From: Rhizobiales bacterium 65-79
Lineage (GTDB): Bacteria; Pseudomonadota; Alphaproteobacteria; Rhizobiales; Rhizobiaceae
Direction of reading: 5' to 3'
Length of the DNA stretch: 64,000 nt
Assembly (NCBI GenBank): GCA_001896885.1
Contig: MKRJ01000024.1
Span: 1-64,000 of the forward strand
Part shown: in pieces, positions 47,484 to 55,379 of the stretch
Layout of the letters: each line of letters starts with the position of its first letter
How positions within the stretch are numbered: the first letter of the stretch is position 1
Program-made: the position numbers and the translations under genes
Notes under the pieces: model-generated
Seen by the model: the letters and a program-made list of their open reading frames with translations, nothing else
What the model was told of the DNA's origin: nothing
Database searches by the model: none

Positions 47484-48491
47484 TCAGGAAAACAAAAGCG
47501 AGGAGAGCTTGCGCCGCGCCGAGAGCGTCGCCTCGTCCGCCGCGCCCCAGGCTTCGAAGAACTGCAGAAGCTGGGCGCGCGCGCCGTCGTCCTTCCAGGA
47601 GCGGTCTGCCTTGACGATGGCGAGCAGATTGTCGGCCGCTTCCTCGCGCCTGCCGACGGCATTCTGGACCATGGCGAGATCGAAGCGCGCCTGATGGTCC
47701 TTCGGGTTGGCGGCAAGCCGCCTTTCAAGCTCGGCGGGATCCCCGAGCTCCTTGACCTGGCGGGCCATCGAGATCCTGGCGCGCACGGCGGCGATGGCCG
47801 GCTGCCCGGCCTTGTCGGCCGCTACGCCGTCGACCAGAGCGGATGCCTCGTCGATCTTCCCCGCCTCGAGAAGGAGGTCGGCAAGGCCGGCCAGCGCCTC
47901 GACATTATCCGGCGCCTCGGCGAGCACCGCCGAATAGATCTCGCGCGCAGAGCCCGCATCGCCCTGTTCCCGCGCCTCGGCGGCGGCGGCGAGCGCCTCT
48001 TCGATGCCGGCTCCGGCGGCGTTGCCGCCGAGCTTGGCGATGAAGTCGCGCACCTGGCTTTCCGGGATGGCGCCCATGAAACCATCGACCGGCTGACCGT
48101 CACGGAAGGCAATGACCGCCGGGATCGACTGGATGCCGAGCTGGCCGGCGATCGTCGGATGCTCGTCTATGTTCATCTTGACCAGCTTGACCGCGCCCCT
48201 GGCCTTCCGCACCGCCTTTTCCAGCGACGGCGTTAGTTGCTTGCAGGGCCCGCACCACGGCGCCCAGAAATCGACCAGGACCGGCTGGTTGCGCGATTCG
48301 CGGATGACGTCGGCGGAGAAGGCGGCTGTGGTCGTGTCCTTGACCAGGTCGGCCGCCGCGAGCGCCTGGCCGGACATATCGGCGGACCCGCCGGCCTGGC
48401 CGTTCGGCCTTTCCCCGAAGCGCACTTCGGTCTTGTAGCCCTGGGCCCCGCCGCCATAGGGCGACCGGGGCGAATTGTCCTGAGTGCTCAT
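47484..48491 (-). CDS. ybbN: YbbN-type thioredoxin/co-chaperone (CnoX-like)
   Basis: This 335-residue protein has a thioredoxin domain with the redox motif WCGPC (79-83, cysteines 80 and 83), followed by TPR-like helical repeats from about residue 165 to the end. E. coli YbbN/CnoX lacks the second cysteine and holds unfolded proteins for GroEL; here the full CGPC suggests possible redox activity as well. The first 45 residues are a Gly/Gln-rich linker. A GGAAGGGAAGA lies upstream of the ATG. The gene lies 97 bp from the LON-N gene. Confidence 0.9.
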   Translation of the reverse strand: MSTQDNSPRSPYGGGAQGYKTEVRFGERPNGQAGGSADMSGQALAAADLVKDTTTAAFSADVIRESRNQPVLVDFWAPWCGPCKQLTPSLEKAVRKARGAVKLVKMNIDEHPTIAGQLGIQSIPAVIAFRDGQPVDGFMGAIPESQVRDFIAKLGGNAAGAGIEEALAAAAEAREQGDAGSAREIYSAVLAEAPDNVEALAGLADLLLEAGKIDEASALVDGVAADKAGQPAIAAVRARISMARQVKELGDPAELERRLAANPKDHQARFDLAMVQNAVGRREEAADNLLAIVKADRSWKDDGARAQLLQFFEAWGAADEATLSARRKLSSLLFS

Positions 48492-48579
48492 GGTCTTCCC
48501 TTCCGTCGCTTCGCCGGCCGCTCCGTGCCTTCAGGGCGCCCGTTTGCTGGCCCGGCGATGCTGCGCTCCAATGTGGCGA

Positions 48580-49077
48580 TCACGACGCGACTTTCAAGAT
48601 ATGCGGCCGGTGGCCGGTCGCCTCGAGAAAGGCGAGGAGGTCGTCGCGCCGGATGGACGTCGTCGCCTCGTTGGTCAGCGGATGCGCGTTGATCGTCTCC
48701 TCCCGCATCAGCCCCTCGTCAAGGACGATCTTGACCCGGCCCTGGCTGTCGTTGATGGCACCGAAGACGGTGACCGCGCCCGGCAGCACGCCGAGCAGCT
48801 CCATCAGGAGGTCGGGCTTGCCGAAGGAGACGCGGCCGGAGGCACCGATCAGATTGTGGATTGTCTTGAGGTCGACAACGGCCTCCTCCTCGACCGTGAC
48901 CAGGAAGCAAGCGTCCTTCCTGTCCTTGAGGAAAAGGTTCTTGGTGTGACCGCCGGCGATCTCGCCACGCAGCGATTGCGATTCCGCGACGGTGAAGAGC
49001 GGTGGATGGCGGATGGTGGAGACGGAGATGCCGAGGCCGTCGAGAAAGGCAAAAAGTTCGTCCGGCGTTTTCGGCAT
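48580..49077 (-). CDS. Prolyl-tRNA editing protein (ProXp-ala/YbaK type)
   Basis: This free-standing trans-editing deacylase of 165 residues probably hydrolyses mis-acylated Ala-tRNA-Pro. The INS-like fold shows GGHTKNLFLKDRKDACFLV, with the conserved lysine after the glycine pair. GASGRVSFGKPDLLMELLGVLPGAVTVFG is the second family signature. The domain is related to the editing insert of ProRS, which is missing from alphaproteobacterial ProRS. The annotated ATG lacks a strong Shine-Dalgarno. It is followed upstream by direct repeats and the tRNA-Gly gene. Confidence 0.9.
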   Translation of the reverse strand: MPKTPDELFAFLDGLGISVSTIRHPPLFTVAESQSLRGEIAGGHTKNLFLKDRKDACFLVTVEEEAVVDLKTIHNLIGASGRVSFGKPDLLMELLGVLPGAVTVFGAINDSQGRVKIVLDEGLMREETINAHPLTNEATTSIRRDDLLAFLEATGHRPHILKVAS

Positions 49078-49084
49078 GGGCAGC

Positions 49085-49133
49085 GTTTCCCGTCAATCGG
49101 ATGGGCGGTGGTTGTTTCCCGTCAATCGGATGG
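49085..49133. repeat. Two direct copies of a 20-bp sequence
   Basis: GTTTCCCGTCAATCGGATGG occurs at 49085-49104 and again at 49114-49133, with a period of 29 bp, just upstream of the editing-protein gene. Flanking bases (CGG) are also shared. It could be a small duplication or a double binding site; no protein is suggested. Confidence 0.6.
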
Positions 49134-49310
49134 CGGCGGTTTAGGACCTTTCGCAATCGGGGGAAAGCCCTGCTCGTTCCGGCAATGGCCAGGCCGGTCC
49201 GCCGACCACGGGCTACGGCCAGAACACCGAGCCGCCATCGCTATTTCGCTGTTGCAATCGGCCTTGGCTTCGGCCATATAGGCCTCGCTTGCGGCCTCAT
49301 GGCCGCGCGA

Positions 49311-49385
49311 GCGGGTGTAGCTCAGGGGTAGAGCACAACCTTGCCAAGGTTGGGGTCGAGCGTTCGAATCGCTTCACCCGCTCCA
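49311..49385 (+). tRNA. tRNA-Gly(GCC)
   Basis: The cloverleaf is complete. The 7-bp acceptor stem is GCGGGTG/CACCCGC, the D arm is GCTC-AGGGGTA-GAGC, and the anticodon arm has loop TTGCCAA with anticodon GCC. The T arm has the TTCGAAT loop. The discriminator T and encoded CCA end at 49385. An intrinsic terminator follows at once. tRNA genes are frequent integration sites, and the accessory region begins after it. Confidence 0.97.
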
Positions 49386-49399
49386 AGTAACCTCACCGA

Positions 49400-49431
49400 A
49401 AAGCCGCGGAACTCCGCGGCTTTCGTGTTTT
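49400..49431 (+). terminator. Intrinsic terminator of tRNA-Gly
   Basis: A perfect 10-bp stem (AAAGCCGCGG arm) with a 4-nt loop is followed by CGTGTTTT, a U-rich tail. It lies 15 bp after the tRNA 3' end and is a convincing Rho-independent terminator. Confidence 0.82.
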
Positions 49432-49974
49432 CTGGCCGGTTGAAATCACAACTGCCTCAAGCCCCGAAATGGTCGCGGTTACCGCTCGGTCACCAATTCG
49501 TGGAACCGACGGAGCGTGAAATCGCGGCGTCAGCGGGTTGCACAGCAATTGGAGCGAGGGAGTTCGCGCAACGGATCGGAAGGTGCCTGCGGTCGCCAAG
49601 TGTCGGCAAGGGGGTGGGAAGCTGCCCGACGGCTTCTGGTCGACTACGCTGGAATAACGACTGTTGAGATGGTCGCTGGATGTCGTCGGCATCGCGCCCC
49701 GAAAGCCGCAGTCCAGGACCGCTCTGTTCACTCCAGATAGCTGCATCTCCGCCAGAGCGCGCCGCCGTGGAATTGGAACCTATCTAACCCACGCTGCACC
49801 TTTCGATATCGAGGTCGCCGAAGAAGACCGCACTCGGATATGCCAGGGATCGTGTTGAACGCGAGTGGACCATGACGCTAGATACCGTCAAGGGCGCGTG
49901 GAGAGAATGCTGACCCTGGGCCAAAGCTATATCGCCACATATCGAGTCAAAACCAAAGCCAGGAATCTTCATAA
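49432..49974. other. Gene-poor interval at the start of the accessory region
   Basis: No reading frame here has a ribosome binding site or a recognisable protein. Short open frames on both strands (for example 49746-49393 minus and 49516-49740 plus) give low-complexity products and were not called. The stretch looks like decayed or non-coding DNA downstream of the tRNA, and it turns more AT-rich after 49900. Confidence 0.5.
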
Positions 49975-50011
49975 AATATCCCTGGGATAAAAATAAACTC
50001 CCCAGGGTATT
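49975..50011 (+). promoter_or_regulatory. AT-rich inverted repeat upstream of the DGQHR gene
   Basis: CCCTGGG and CCCAGGG arms, extended with AATA/TATT (one bulged T), enclose an AT-rich loop of ATAAAAATAAACTC. It lies 63 bp before the DGQHR start, with TATATA at 50034-50039 as a possible -10 box. It may be an operator or the 5' part of a leader hairpin. Confidence 0.4.
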
Positions 50012-50073
50012 GCAAATAAGCTTCCTGGCGGTTATATACCTTTCCATCGAAACACTTGAAAGGCAGGTGAATC

Positions 50074-51534
50074 ATGTACGGAAACACCAACGGAATGCCG
50101 AAGCCCATGTCGGTCGACGAGGACAACCTCGAACTGGGCAGCCTGGACAGCATGATGTCCTTCACTGCGAGCGACGAGGAGCCATTCACGGTTTTCGTCG
50201 GCTACAATCTTGGTCGCATGACTTGGGTTACAGACGTGCCGCTGGTCAAGCTCATAGAATGGTCCTCTGTTGCCAACGATCCAGAGAAGGGCGAGATCGC
50301 TCAGCGTCCTCTCGATCTGGCTCATGCTCGCGGGCTTGGCGTCTACATGCTCAAGGGCCTGGTCAATTCCGCGATGGCCCGGCGCATCCTCATGAACAAA
50401 CCCATTCCGGAGATTTTCCATCAAATCCTGAGGCAACTTGGCACTCAGCCTTATTTCTCGCTTCAGCCGTTCGTCGCCAACATTCGCGACATCAATCCCG
50501 AGAAGCCCTCCGTGCGCGCCGAGCGCATTCAGTCGAAGAACAACGAAACCCGCGGTTTTCAGGTGTATTTGCCGCGACACTTCCGCTGGTGGATGATCGA
50601 TGGACAGCACCGGCTCGTGGGCGGGCAGACGACGAAGGAGTTCCTCGAATACGTGACGAAGAGCGGCTCGTATCCGGCCCGGAACAACCTCTTTACCGGC
50701 CGCGGCAAGGTTTCTCCCGAGGAAATGATCGTCTGGATGGAGGCGCTGGAATGCGCCCGCTCGTTCGCCAGCGTCAAGGTCGAGCTTCATCTGGGTCTTT
50801 CCATCGAGCAGGAGCGCCAGCTCTTCCATGACCTCAACAACCTCGGCAAGAAGGTGACCCGGTCGCTTTCCCTGAAGTTCGATGGCTCAAACCCGATCAC
50901 GAAGTTCATCGACGACGTGCTCGTCGGCGAGATGGGTCTGCAGGATTGCGAGAACGAGCAGACGGATTGGGCGCAGGATAACGGTTGCCTCCCCCGCAAG
51001 GACATCGTCGCCATCAACGCCATCGCCTTCCTCAACAAGGGCAACATCACCGGCGCGACGCCCGCGATCATCGAGCCCCGTGTCGAGACGGTGTCGCAGA
51101 TGTGGACTGCAATCTTGAAGCTGCCCGGTGTCAATCAGGCGGGCGCCAAGCTCGCGACCGTCGCGGCGCAGCCGGTCGTACTCAAGGCTATCGCCAAGAT
51201 CGTGTTCGACTTGGCGTTCTCCAACCGTCGCCCGGACAATGGCGACACCCTCCTCGACTCGGCGTTCGCCCGCCTGGGCGAGGTTGATTTCGGTCACGAT
51301 AATCCGATGTGGCGCTTCTATGAAATGAGCCAGGAAGATCGCGCGGGGGCCGGCATCGATGGCTTGGCGGCTTACTTGCCGGACCAGGGTCAGGTCACCG
51401 CCGAGGCGAACCGCGACCTTGGTTCTTTCCAGGGCGGCGTCATGAGGTTCGGTGTCCGGCACAACGACATTTTCCCGATCCTGGCGGACATGATCCGCTG
51501 GAAGCTTGGTCTGCCAAACCGGCACGTCAAGTAA
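50074..51534 (+). CDS. Orphan DGQHR-domain protein (DndB-like)
   Basis: This 486-residue cytoplasmic protein has the motif DGQHR at 176-180 in a WWMIDGQHRLVGG context. Further on, LSIEQERQLFHDLNNLGKKVTRSLSLKFDGSNPI matches the way DndB-type proteins continue after that motif. DGQHR domains share a ParB/sulfiredoxin-like fold and occur in DndB, the regulator of DNA phosphorothioation, and in the DpdB protein of deazapurine DNA modification. None of the partner genes (dndA/C/D/E, dpdA) is in the window, so it appears as an orphan in an accessory region. GGCAGGTGAATC precedes the ATG. Function is inferred from the motif only. Confidence 0.78.
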   Translation: MYGNTNGMPKPMSVDEDNLELGSLDSMMSFTASDEEPFTVFVGYNLGRMTWVTDVPLVKLIEWSSVANDPEKGEIAQRPLDLAHARGLGVYMLKGLVNSAMARRILMNKPIPEIFHQILRQLGTQPYFSLQPFVANIRDINPEKPSVRAERIQSKNNETRGFQVYLPRHFRWWMIDGQHRLVGGQTTKEFLEYVTKSGSYPARNNLFTGRGKVSPEEMIVWMEALECARSFASVKVELHLGLSIEQERQLFHDLNNLGKKVTRSLSLKFDGSNPITKFIDDVLVGEMGLQDCENEQTDWAQDNGCLPRKDIVAINAIAFLNKGNITGATPAIIEPRVETVSQMWTAILKLPGVNQAGAKLATVAAQPVVLKAIAKIVFDLAFSNRRPDNGDTLLDSAFARLGEVDFGHDNPMWRFYEMSQEDRAGAGIDGLAAYLPDQGQVTAEANRDLGSFQGGVMRFGVRHNDIFPILADMIRWKLGLPNRHVK

Positions 51535-51698
51535 TATTCATGAGAAATTGGTGGGACCGCGCCAACGGCCCCACCTTCACCGTCGGTCTGATGGCGTGGC
51601 GACACCATCAGCTGGCTCGCCGCGGACATTCAGGCCCTAGCAATCCGAATGTACTCCGTCAGGCGATTTCTTCAACAGGTCGCTGGAGTAAAAGAATA

Positions 51699-51866
51699 AT
51701 GAAGAAGCCTATTGGCACTACCGCCCGGACAGGCGAAACCTGCCCCGAGAGCGGCGTCTGGACGGTGATGGAAACGCCCACCACCACCGCACCGATCGCG
51801 AAGAACAATCGGATGCCGCCCTATAGCGGCAAGTCGGTGACTTGGCAGCTCGTCAGCTATGCCTGA
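51699..51866 (+). CDS. Small companion protein of the DGQHR gene
   Basis: This 55-residue protein reads MKKPIGTTARTGETCPESG and continues with WTVMETPTTTAPIAKNNRM and PPYSGKSVTWQLVSYA. GGAG lies 10 bp upstream of ATG 51699. The TGxxCPxSGxW pattern with an ending in VTWQL is reminiscent of small bacterial proteins of unknown function, possibly a single-ribbon fold. An in-frame ATG at 51540, right after the DGQHR stop, would add 53 residues of unlikely composition. A hairpin terminator follows the stop, so it probably ends the transcript begun at the DGQHR gene. Confidence 0.6.
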   Translation: MKKPIGTTARTGETCPESGVWTVMETPTTTAPIAKNNRMPPYSGKSVTWQLVSYA

Positions 51867-51872
51867 TCTTGT

Positions 51873-51897
51873 GAAGGGTCGGTCTTGCCGGCCCTTC
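51873..51897 (+). terminator. Hairpin after the small companion gene
   Basis: A 10-bp stem (GAAGGGTCGG arm, one G-U pair) with a 5-nt loop starts 7 bp after the TGA of the small gene. No long U-tract follows. It marks the likely end of the two-gene transcript. Confidence 0.6.
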
Positions 51898-52260
51898 GCT
51901 TGACTCGGTGAGTTGCCTTTTATGCGGCCTGAGCTTCTGGCCACACGAGCCTGCTACCGGCAGGATTTCCCGTGGCTGTTTTGACAATCCTCGCGCCCTT
52001 CGCTTGAGCCGCCTATCTCGATTGCTTGTTCGCGATCGGGCCTGCCGCACAGTCTCGGGACCTCGCCCGTCGTGAGCGCCAGCAGGCCTACTTACCTGAG
52101 CTTCGTTCGCCGGGCATGTCAGCTTCTCGCTTTAACGTCCCCAAAAACAGCCTATCTGCTTCCAGTCCCGTTCGAGCCGATCCGGACGCTTTCGAATGGC
52201 AAGTTTCGGGCGGCGAAGGCAGCACTCCGAACGGCGACAACGAGGTCAAAATCTGACGTT
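51898..52260. other. Gene-free interval between the DGQHR unit and the XRE gene
   Basis: No frame has both a start signal and a recognisable product. A 76-codon open frame at 52026-52256 (plus) was judged random. The stretch could contain fragments of older mobile DNA, but none was identified. Confidence 0.45.
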
Positions 52261-52584
52261 CTATGTGCGCTGAGCCACCAGCGCCTCAACCATAATTGCT
52301 ATTCGTTCAAGATCATCGCGTTTGAGGGCCGATAAGGCAGATATTGCACGCTGGCGTATGAGTTCTTCTGGTGCGCTTATCGCCAATGAGGTTGTCAGCA
52401 ATTCGTTAGGCGTTGTTGCCAGCACCGACGCAATCCTGACCAGCGTTGCAAGGTCTGGTTCCCGCCGGCCGCTGACGTAGTTTCCGTATCGCGCTTCACT
52501 CAGCCCCGCACGCTGGGCAACCTCGGCATGGGATATGCCGAGGTTTTCCGCGCGTTTCCTGAGGTTGGATGCGAACAACTCCAT
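52261..52584 (-). CDS. XRE family helix-turn-helix regulator
   Basis: This 107-residue protein has an N-terminal Cro/C1-type HTH at about residues 5-62: LRKRAENLGISHAEVAQRAGLSEARYGNYVSGRREPD, where the recognition helix is AGLSEARYGNYVSG. The rest is helical, with no enzymatic domain. It is divergently oriented to the truncated gene at 52665, and two inverted repeats lie in the 80-bp intergenic gap, so it probably controls that promoter and its own. The target function is unknown. Confidence 0.85.
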   Translation of the reverse strand: MELFASNLRKRAENLGISHAEVAQRAGLSEARYGNYVSGRREPDLATLVRIASVLATTPNELLTTSLAISAPEELIRQRAISALSALKRDDLERIAIMVEALVAQRT

Positions 52585-52621
52585 GCGGACGAAATGTCCA
52601 TGACATCCTCCACGGGTCTAT

Positions 52622-52656
52622 ATACGTTCTGACCGTATGATTCACGTCATAACGTG
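52622..52656. promoter_or_regulatory. Two inverted repeats between the XRE gene and its divergent neighbour
   Basis: ATACG-N7-CGTAT spans 52622-52638 and CACGT-N4-ACGTG spans 52643-52656. They sit between divergent genes, one of them encoding an XRE regulator, and are natural operator candidates. The second repeat overlaps the GGAG of the plus-strand gene. Confidence 0.5.
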
Positions 52657-52664
52657 GAGATGCT

Positions 52665-53021
52665 GTGAAGCACCAATACGTCGGGGACATCAACGACTAC
52701 CGCAAGTATGCGCTGCTGCGAGCGCTGTCGTCGGGCGGCGCGAACCGGGTGGGCGTGTGCTGGATGCTGACGCCGGACGATGGCGGCGCGGACGGCGGCA
52801 AGCTCGCCTATCTTGGACAGCCGGAACGGCATCGTCGCTTCGATCCCGAGTTGTTCGACATCCTAACCCGTGCTGCCGCCGAGCCGGATCGCCGCCGGTT
52901 GCAGAGCATCGAGGACAGCGGGGCGATTCCCGGCGCCGCCTATTATAATGAGACGCTGCCCGACGACGCGGCCGGTGTTTGGCAAATACGCCCTCAGCCT
53001 ATCTCACGGCTTCGCATTTGA
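52665..53021 (+). pseudogene. Truncated gene of a conserved hypothetical family
   Basis: The first 105 residues start MKHQYVGDINDYRKYALLRAL and then GVCWMLTPDDGGADGGKLAY. As I recall the family, these proteins are about 230-250 residues long and continue with a FFDPDNGIE motif. Here the resemblance stops near residue 106 (after PDDAAG). The frame then runs only a dozen more residues to a stop. The GTG start with GGAG upstream is intact, so the 3' part was probably lost by deletion at the island boundary. It is divergent from the XRE regulator. Function of the full family is not known to me. Confidence 0.55.
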
Positions 53022-53164
53022 CGAGAAATTACAAGGTGAGGTGACAGCCACAGAACCGCGCCGTCAACCGGGACAGGCCACCAGCCGAGCCCTGAGAAAT
53101 CGAGGTTTTGCCATGCTTATACCCGCCGCCAGGAGAGCAACGGACGCCGGATGCATTCGGCGCC

Positions 53165-53620
53165 TTATGATCCTGGTGAGGGTATATCCTTCATTGCGTC
53201 GGCGAACTTCCGCATGAGCCGGACCAACGCATCGATCTCCTCCGTGTCCCATGTCGCGAAGATGGCACGGCCGATCGTCTCGCGCGCCGCGTCGACACGG
53301 TCGGTCATCGCTTTGCCCTTCGATGTGACAACCGCCTCGCGCACGCGGCGGTCGGCGGCGTTTCCGCGCCGCTCGACAAGGCCAAGACTTTCCAGCTTCG
53401 CCACCTGGCGGCTGACGGTAGTGTAGTCGCGGCCCACTCTGTCCGCCATTTCCACCACGCCGATCGGCCCGAACCGCTCGATGCCCACAAGCAGCGGGAA
53501 CAGCGCACGATCGAGCGGGATTCCCGCCGCCTTGATGAGCGTCTCGTCCCGCTGCGGCTGGTTCATCAGACTGACGATATCGAGCACAGCCGCGTGAAGC
53601 GCACGGACTTGATCGCTCAT
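53165..53620 (-). CDS. MarR family regulator of the divergent oxidoreductase
   Basis: This 151-residue winged helix protein has GPIGVVEMADRVGRDYTTVSRQVAKLESLG as its HTH and RRGNAADRRVREAVVTSKGK as its wing, the MarR form NAADRR. It is divergent from the quinone oxidoreductase gene with 92 bp between. Two operator-like sites of the form ATGTG-N7-CACAy lie in that gap, one touching each start. Autoregulation plus repression of the oxidoreductase is likely. The ATG at 53620 was chosen; a longer frame to 53686 would read through the operators. Confidence 0.86.
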   Translation of the reverse strand: MSDQVRALHAAVLDIVSLMNQPQRDETLIKAAGIPLDRALFPLLVGIERFGPIGVVEMADRVGRDYTTVSRQVAKLESLGLVERRGNAADRRVREAVVTSKGKAMTDRVDAARETIGRAIFATWDTEEIDALVRLMRKFADAMKDIPSPGS

Positions 53621-53688
53621 ATGTGTACTTTGCACATTCTTTCTTGACGGCATCGGCAACTCCATATATGTGCAATATACACACATAT
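53621..53688. promoter_or_regulatory. Paired MarR operator candidates
   Basis: ATGTG-N7-CACAT at 53621-53637 and ATGTG-N7-CACAC at 53668-53684 repeat the same half-sites 47 bp apart. The second lies within a larger ATATGTG-N9-CACATAT repeat (53666-53688). The sites are next to the two divergent start codons and fit binding by a MarR dimer. The stretch is AT-rich, so it also holds the promoters. Confidence 0.6.
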
Positions 53689-53712
53689 GAAACAGGCGAA
53701 AGAACGATCTTC

Positions 53713-54669
53713 ATGAAAGCCGCCATCGTCCAGCAAGCCGGGCAAATACCCGTTTATGGTGATTTTTCGGAGCCGACCCCCGCTTCTGGCGAGAGCCGCA
53801 TCACGGTCACCGCCGCCGCTCTCAGCCCTGTTGTCCGCAGCCGGGCCGCAGGCACGCATTACAGCGCGTCGAATCAGTTCCCCTTCGTCGCCGGCGTCGA
53901 CGGGATCGGGCGGTTCGATGACGGGCGAAGGGTCTATTTCGCCATGCCACGCACACCGTTCGGCAGCATGGCCGAGCGGACGGCGGCGCCGTCCACGCTA
54001 TGTGTGCCTGTTCCCGATGAACTTGACGACGTGACGGCCGCGGCGATTGCCAATCCCGGCATGTCGTCCTGGGCCGCATATAAGCAGCGCGCCGTTCTGA
54101 AGGCCGGAGAGACGGTTCTGGTCAATGGGGCCACCGGCACGGCCGGCCGCTTGGCCGTGCAGATCGCCAAGCATCTCGGGGCGCGGAAGGTGATCGCGAC
54201 CGGCCGCAATGCCGAAAGCCTGCGCGCGGTCGAGGCGCTCGGCGCCGATGCGGCGATCCTGCTGACCGAGGACGACGACGCTCTCGAAGAGAGCTTCAAG
54301 GCGCAGTTCTCGGCGGGGATCGATGTGGTCATAGACTATCTGTGGGGTTGGAGCGCGGAGCGCTTGCTGATCGCCGGAGCCAAGGCCGGAGCCGACGCGA
54401 TCCCCATCCGCTACGTGCAGATCGGGGCGGTCAGTGGCCCCGACATCACGTTGCCGAGCGCCGTGCTCCGCGCGTCGGCGATCGAATTGATGGGCAGCGG
54501 CATCGGCAGCATACGGCTCGACGGACTCTCCCAAGCCGTTGGCGAACTGTTGCAGGCGGCAGCGCCGGCCGGTTTCAACATCGCCACTCGAGCCATGCCG
54601 CTCTCCGAGGTCGCGCATGCATGGTCCGTCAAAAACGATGCGCGCCGCATCGTACTCACCATGACATGA
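53713..54669 (+). CDS. Zinc-independent quinone oxidoreductase-like MDR protein
   Basis: This 318-residue medium-chain dehydrogenase/reductase has the groups GYDFSEP-like N-terminus, GVDGIGRFDDGRRVYF and VLVNGATGTAGRLAVQIAKHLGA, the last being the NAD(P)H-binding Rossmann loop. The zinc-ligand cysteines of alcohol dehydrogenases are missing, which points to the quinone oxidoreductase branch. It is divergent from a MarR regulator and so is probably induced by a quinone-like or electrophilic stress compound. The ATG at 53713 was chosen as it gives the usual MKAAIVQ start. A longer frame runs into the operator region. Confidence 0.87.
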   Translation: MKAAIVQQAGQIPVYGDFSEPTPASGESRITVTAAALSPVVRSRAAGTHYSASNQFPFVAGVDGIGRFDDGRRVYFAMPRTPFGSMAERTAAPSTLCVPVPDELDDVTAAAIANPGMSSWAAYKQRAVLKAGETVLVNGATGTAGRLAVQIAKHLGARKVIATGRNAESLRAVEALGADAAILLTEDDDALEESFKAQFSAGIDVVIDYLWGWSAERLLIAGAKAGADAIPIRYVQIGAVSGPDITLPSAVLRASAIELMGSGIGSIRLDGLSQAVGELLQAAAPAGFNIATRAMPLSEVAHAWSVKNDARRIVLTMT

Positions 54670-54781
54670 GCGATTGCAACCAGACGCCGACGCATCCCTA
54701 AAGCTCTTCCAAGCCACGCAAGCCATCTCGCGATGTCCGTGGTCGGCTGCGGCTGCCGCCTTGCCGACTTCTCAAAAGAGT

Positions 54782-55165
54782 TCAGTTCGCGGTGGGAGAC
54801 GGCGTGTGCAGGGTTGCGCCCGCTTTCTCAGCCGCCGTTCTCAGACGCTTGTCGCGCGTCCACAGCGCCGCTCTACGATCCAGCAGCACCGACGCCAGCA
54901 AATGCGCATCGGTATAGCCGATACCCATGCTGAACAGCCCGTGCCGGTCGATCATCGTCATGATCTCATCATGCACGGCGACGGCGGCCTGCCGCTGCGC
55001 CGCCAGAAACGCCAGCATCGTCTCCCGCTCGCGCAGGCTGCCCAGCGCCAGTTCCCCGATCACGAACGGATGACAGAGCAGCATATCCTCTTCGATGATG
55101 CGGCGCAGCTCCGCATCCGAATGGCGAAAATGATCGATCCAGATCGACGTGTCCGCGAGGATCAC
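54782..55165 (-). CDS. vapC: VapC-type toxin, PIN domain ribonuclease
   Basis: This 127-residue PIN domain protein starts MILADTSIWIDHFR, with the catalytic Asp at position 5. Further acidic residues lie in FVIGELALGSLRERE and GYTDAHLLASVLL, completing the Mg-binding tetrad, and TRDKRLRTAAEKAG ends the fold. VapC toxins cleave tRNA or rRNA when free of the antitoxin. Its ATG overlaps the vapB stop by 4 bp. It forms the downstream member of a TA pair on the minus strand. Confidence 0.9.
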   Translation of the reverse strand: MILADTSIWIDHFRHSDAELRRIIEEDMLLCHPFVIGELALGSLRERETMLAFLAAQRQAAVAVHDEIMTMIDRHGLFSMGIGYTDAHLLASVLLDRRAALWTRDKRLRTAAEKAGATLHTPSPTAN

Positions 55166-55362
55166 TCCGCCGCCTTGCTCCGCCGGCGCGGCGCGGCCTC
55201 GGCGTCGGGCATCGTACCACCAAGCGCGATCAAGCGCTTGCCCGTCTCGACGCGTACGAGGGTTTCCAGCGCCTGACGGACAATGGCGGCCGTCTCCCTG
55301 ATGCCGGTCAGCGACCGGGCTCTCTCCATGAGCCTGTCGTCGATGTTGATCGTGGAACGCAT
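55162..55362 (-). CDS. vapB: VapB-type antitoxin
   Basis: This 66-residue protein starts MRSTINIDDRLMERARSLTG, a ribbon-helix-helix DNA-binding N-terminus, and ends with a basic C-terminal tail that should bind the toxin. AAGGAG lies 9 bp before ATG 55362. An in-frame upstream ATG at 55437 would read through the promoter and is unlikely. The antitoxin and toxin overlap by 4 bp (ATGA), the usual order. The pair belongs to the accessory region. Confidence 0.86.
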   Translation of the reverse strand: MRSTINIDDRLMERARSLTGIRETAAIVRQALETLVRVETGKRLIALGGTMPDAEAAPRRRSKAAE

Positions 55363-55379
55363 GGACCTGTCTCCTTGAG

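Noticed and set aside
49085-49133. CRISPR array
   Set aside because: Only two copies of a 20-bp repeat with a 9-bp spacing, no leader and no cas genes in the window.
49393-50047. Small open frames in the gap after tRNA-Gly, for example minus 49746-49393 and minus 50047-49784
   Set aside because: No ribosome binding site, no recognisable protein, and the stretch lies between a terminator and the promoter of the DGQHR gene.
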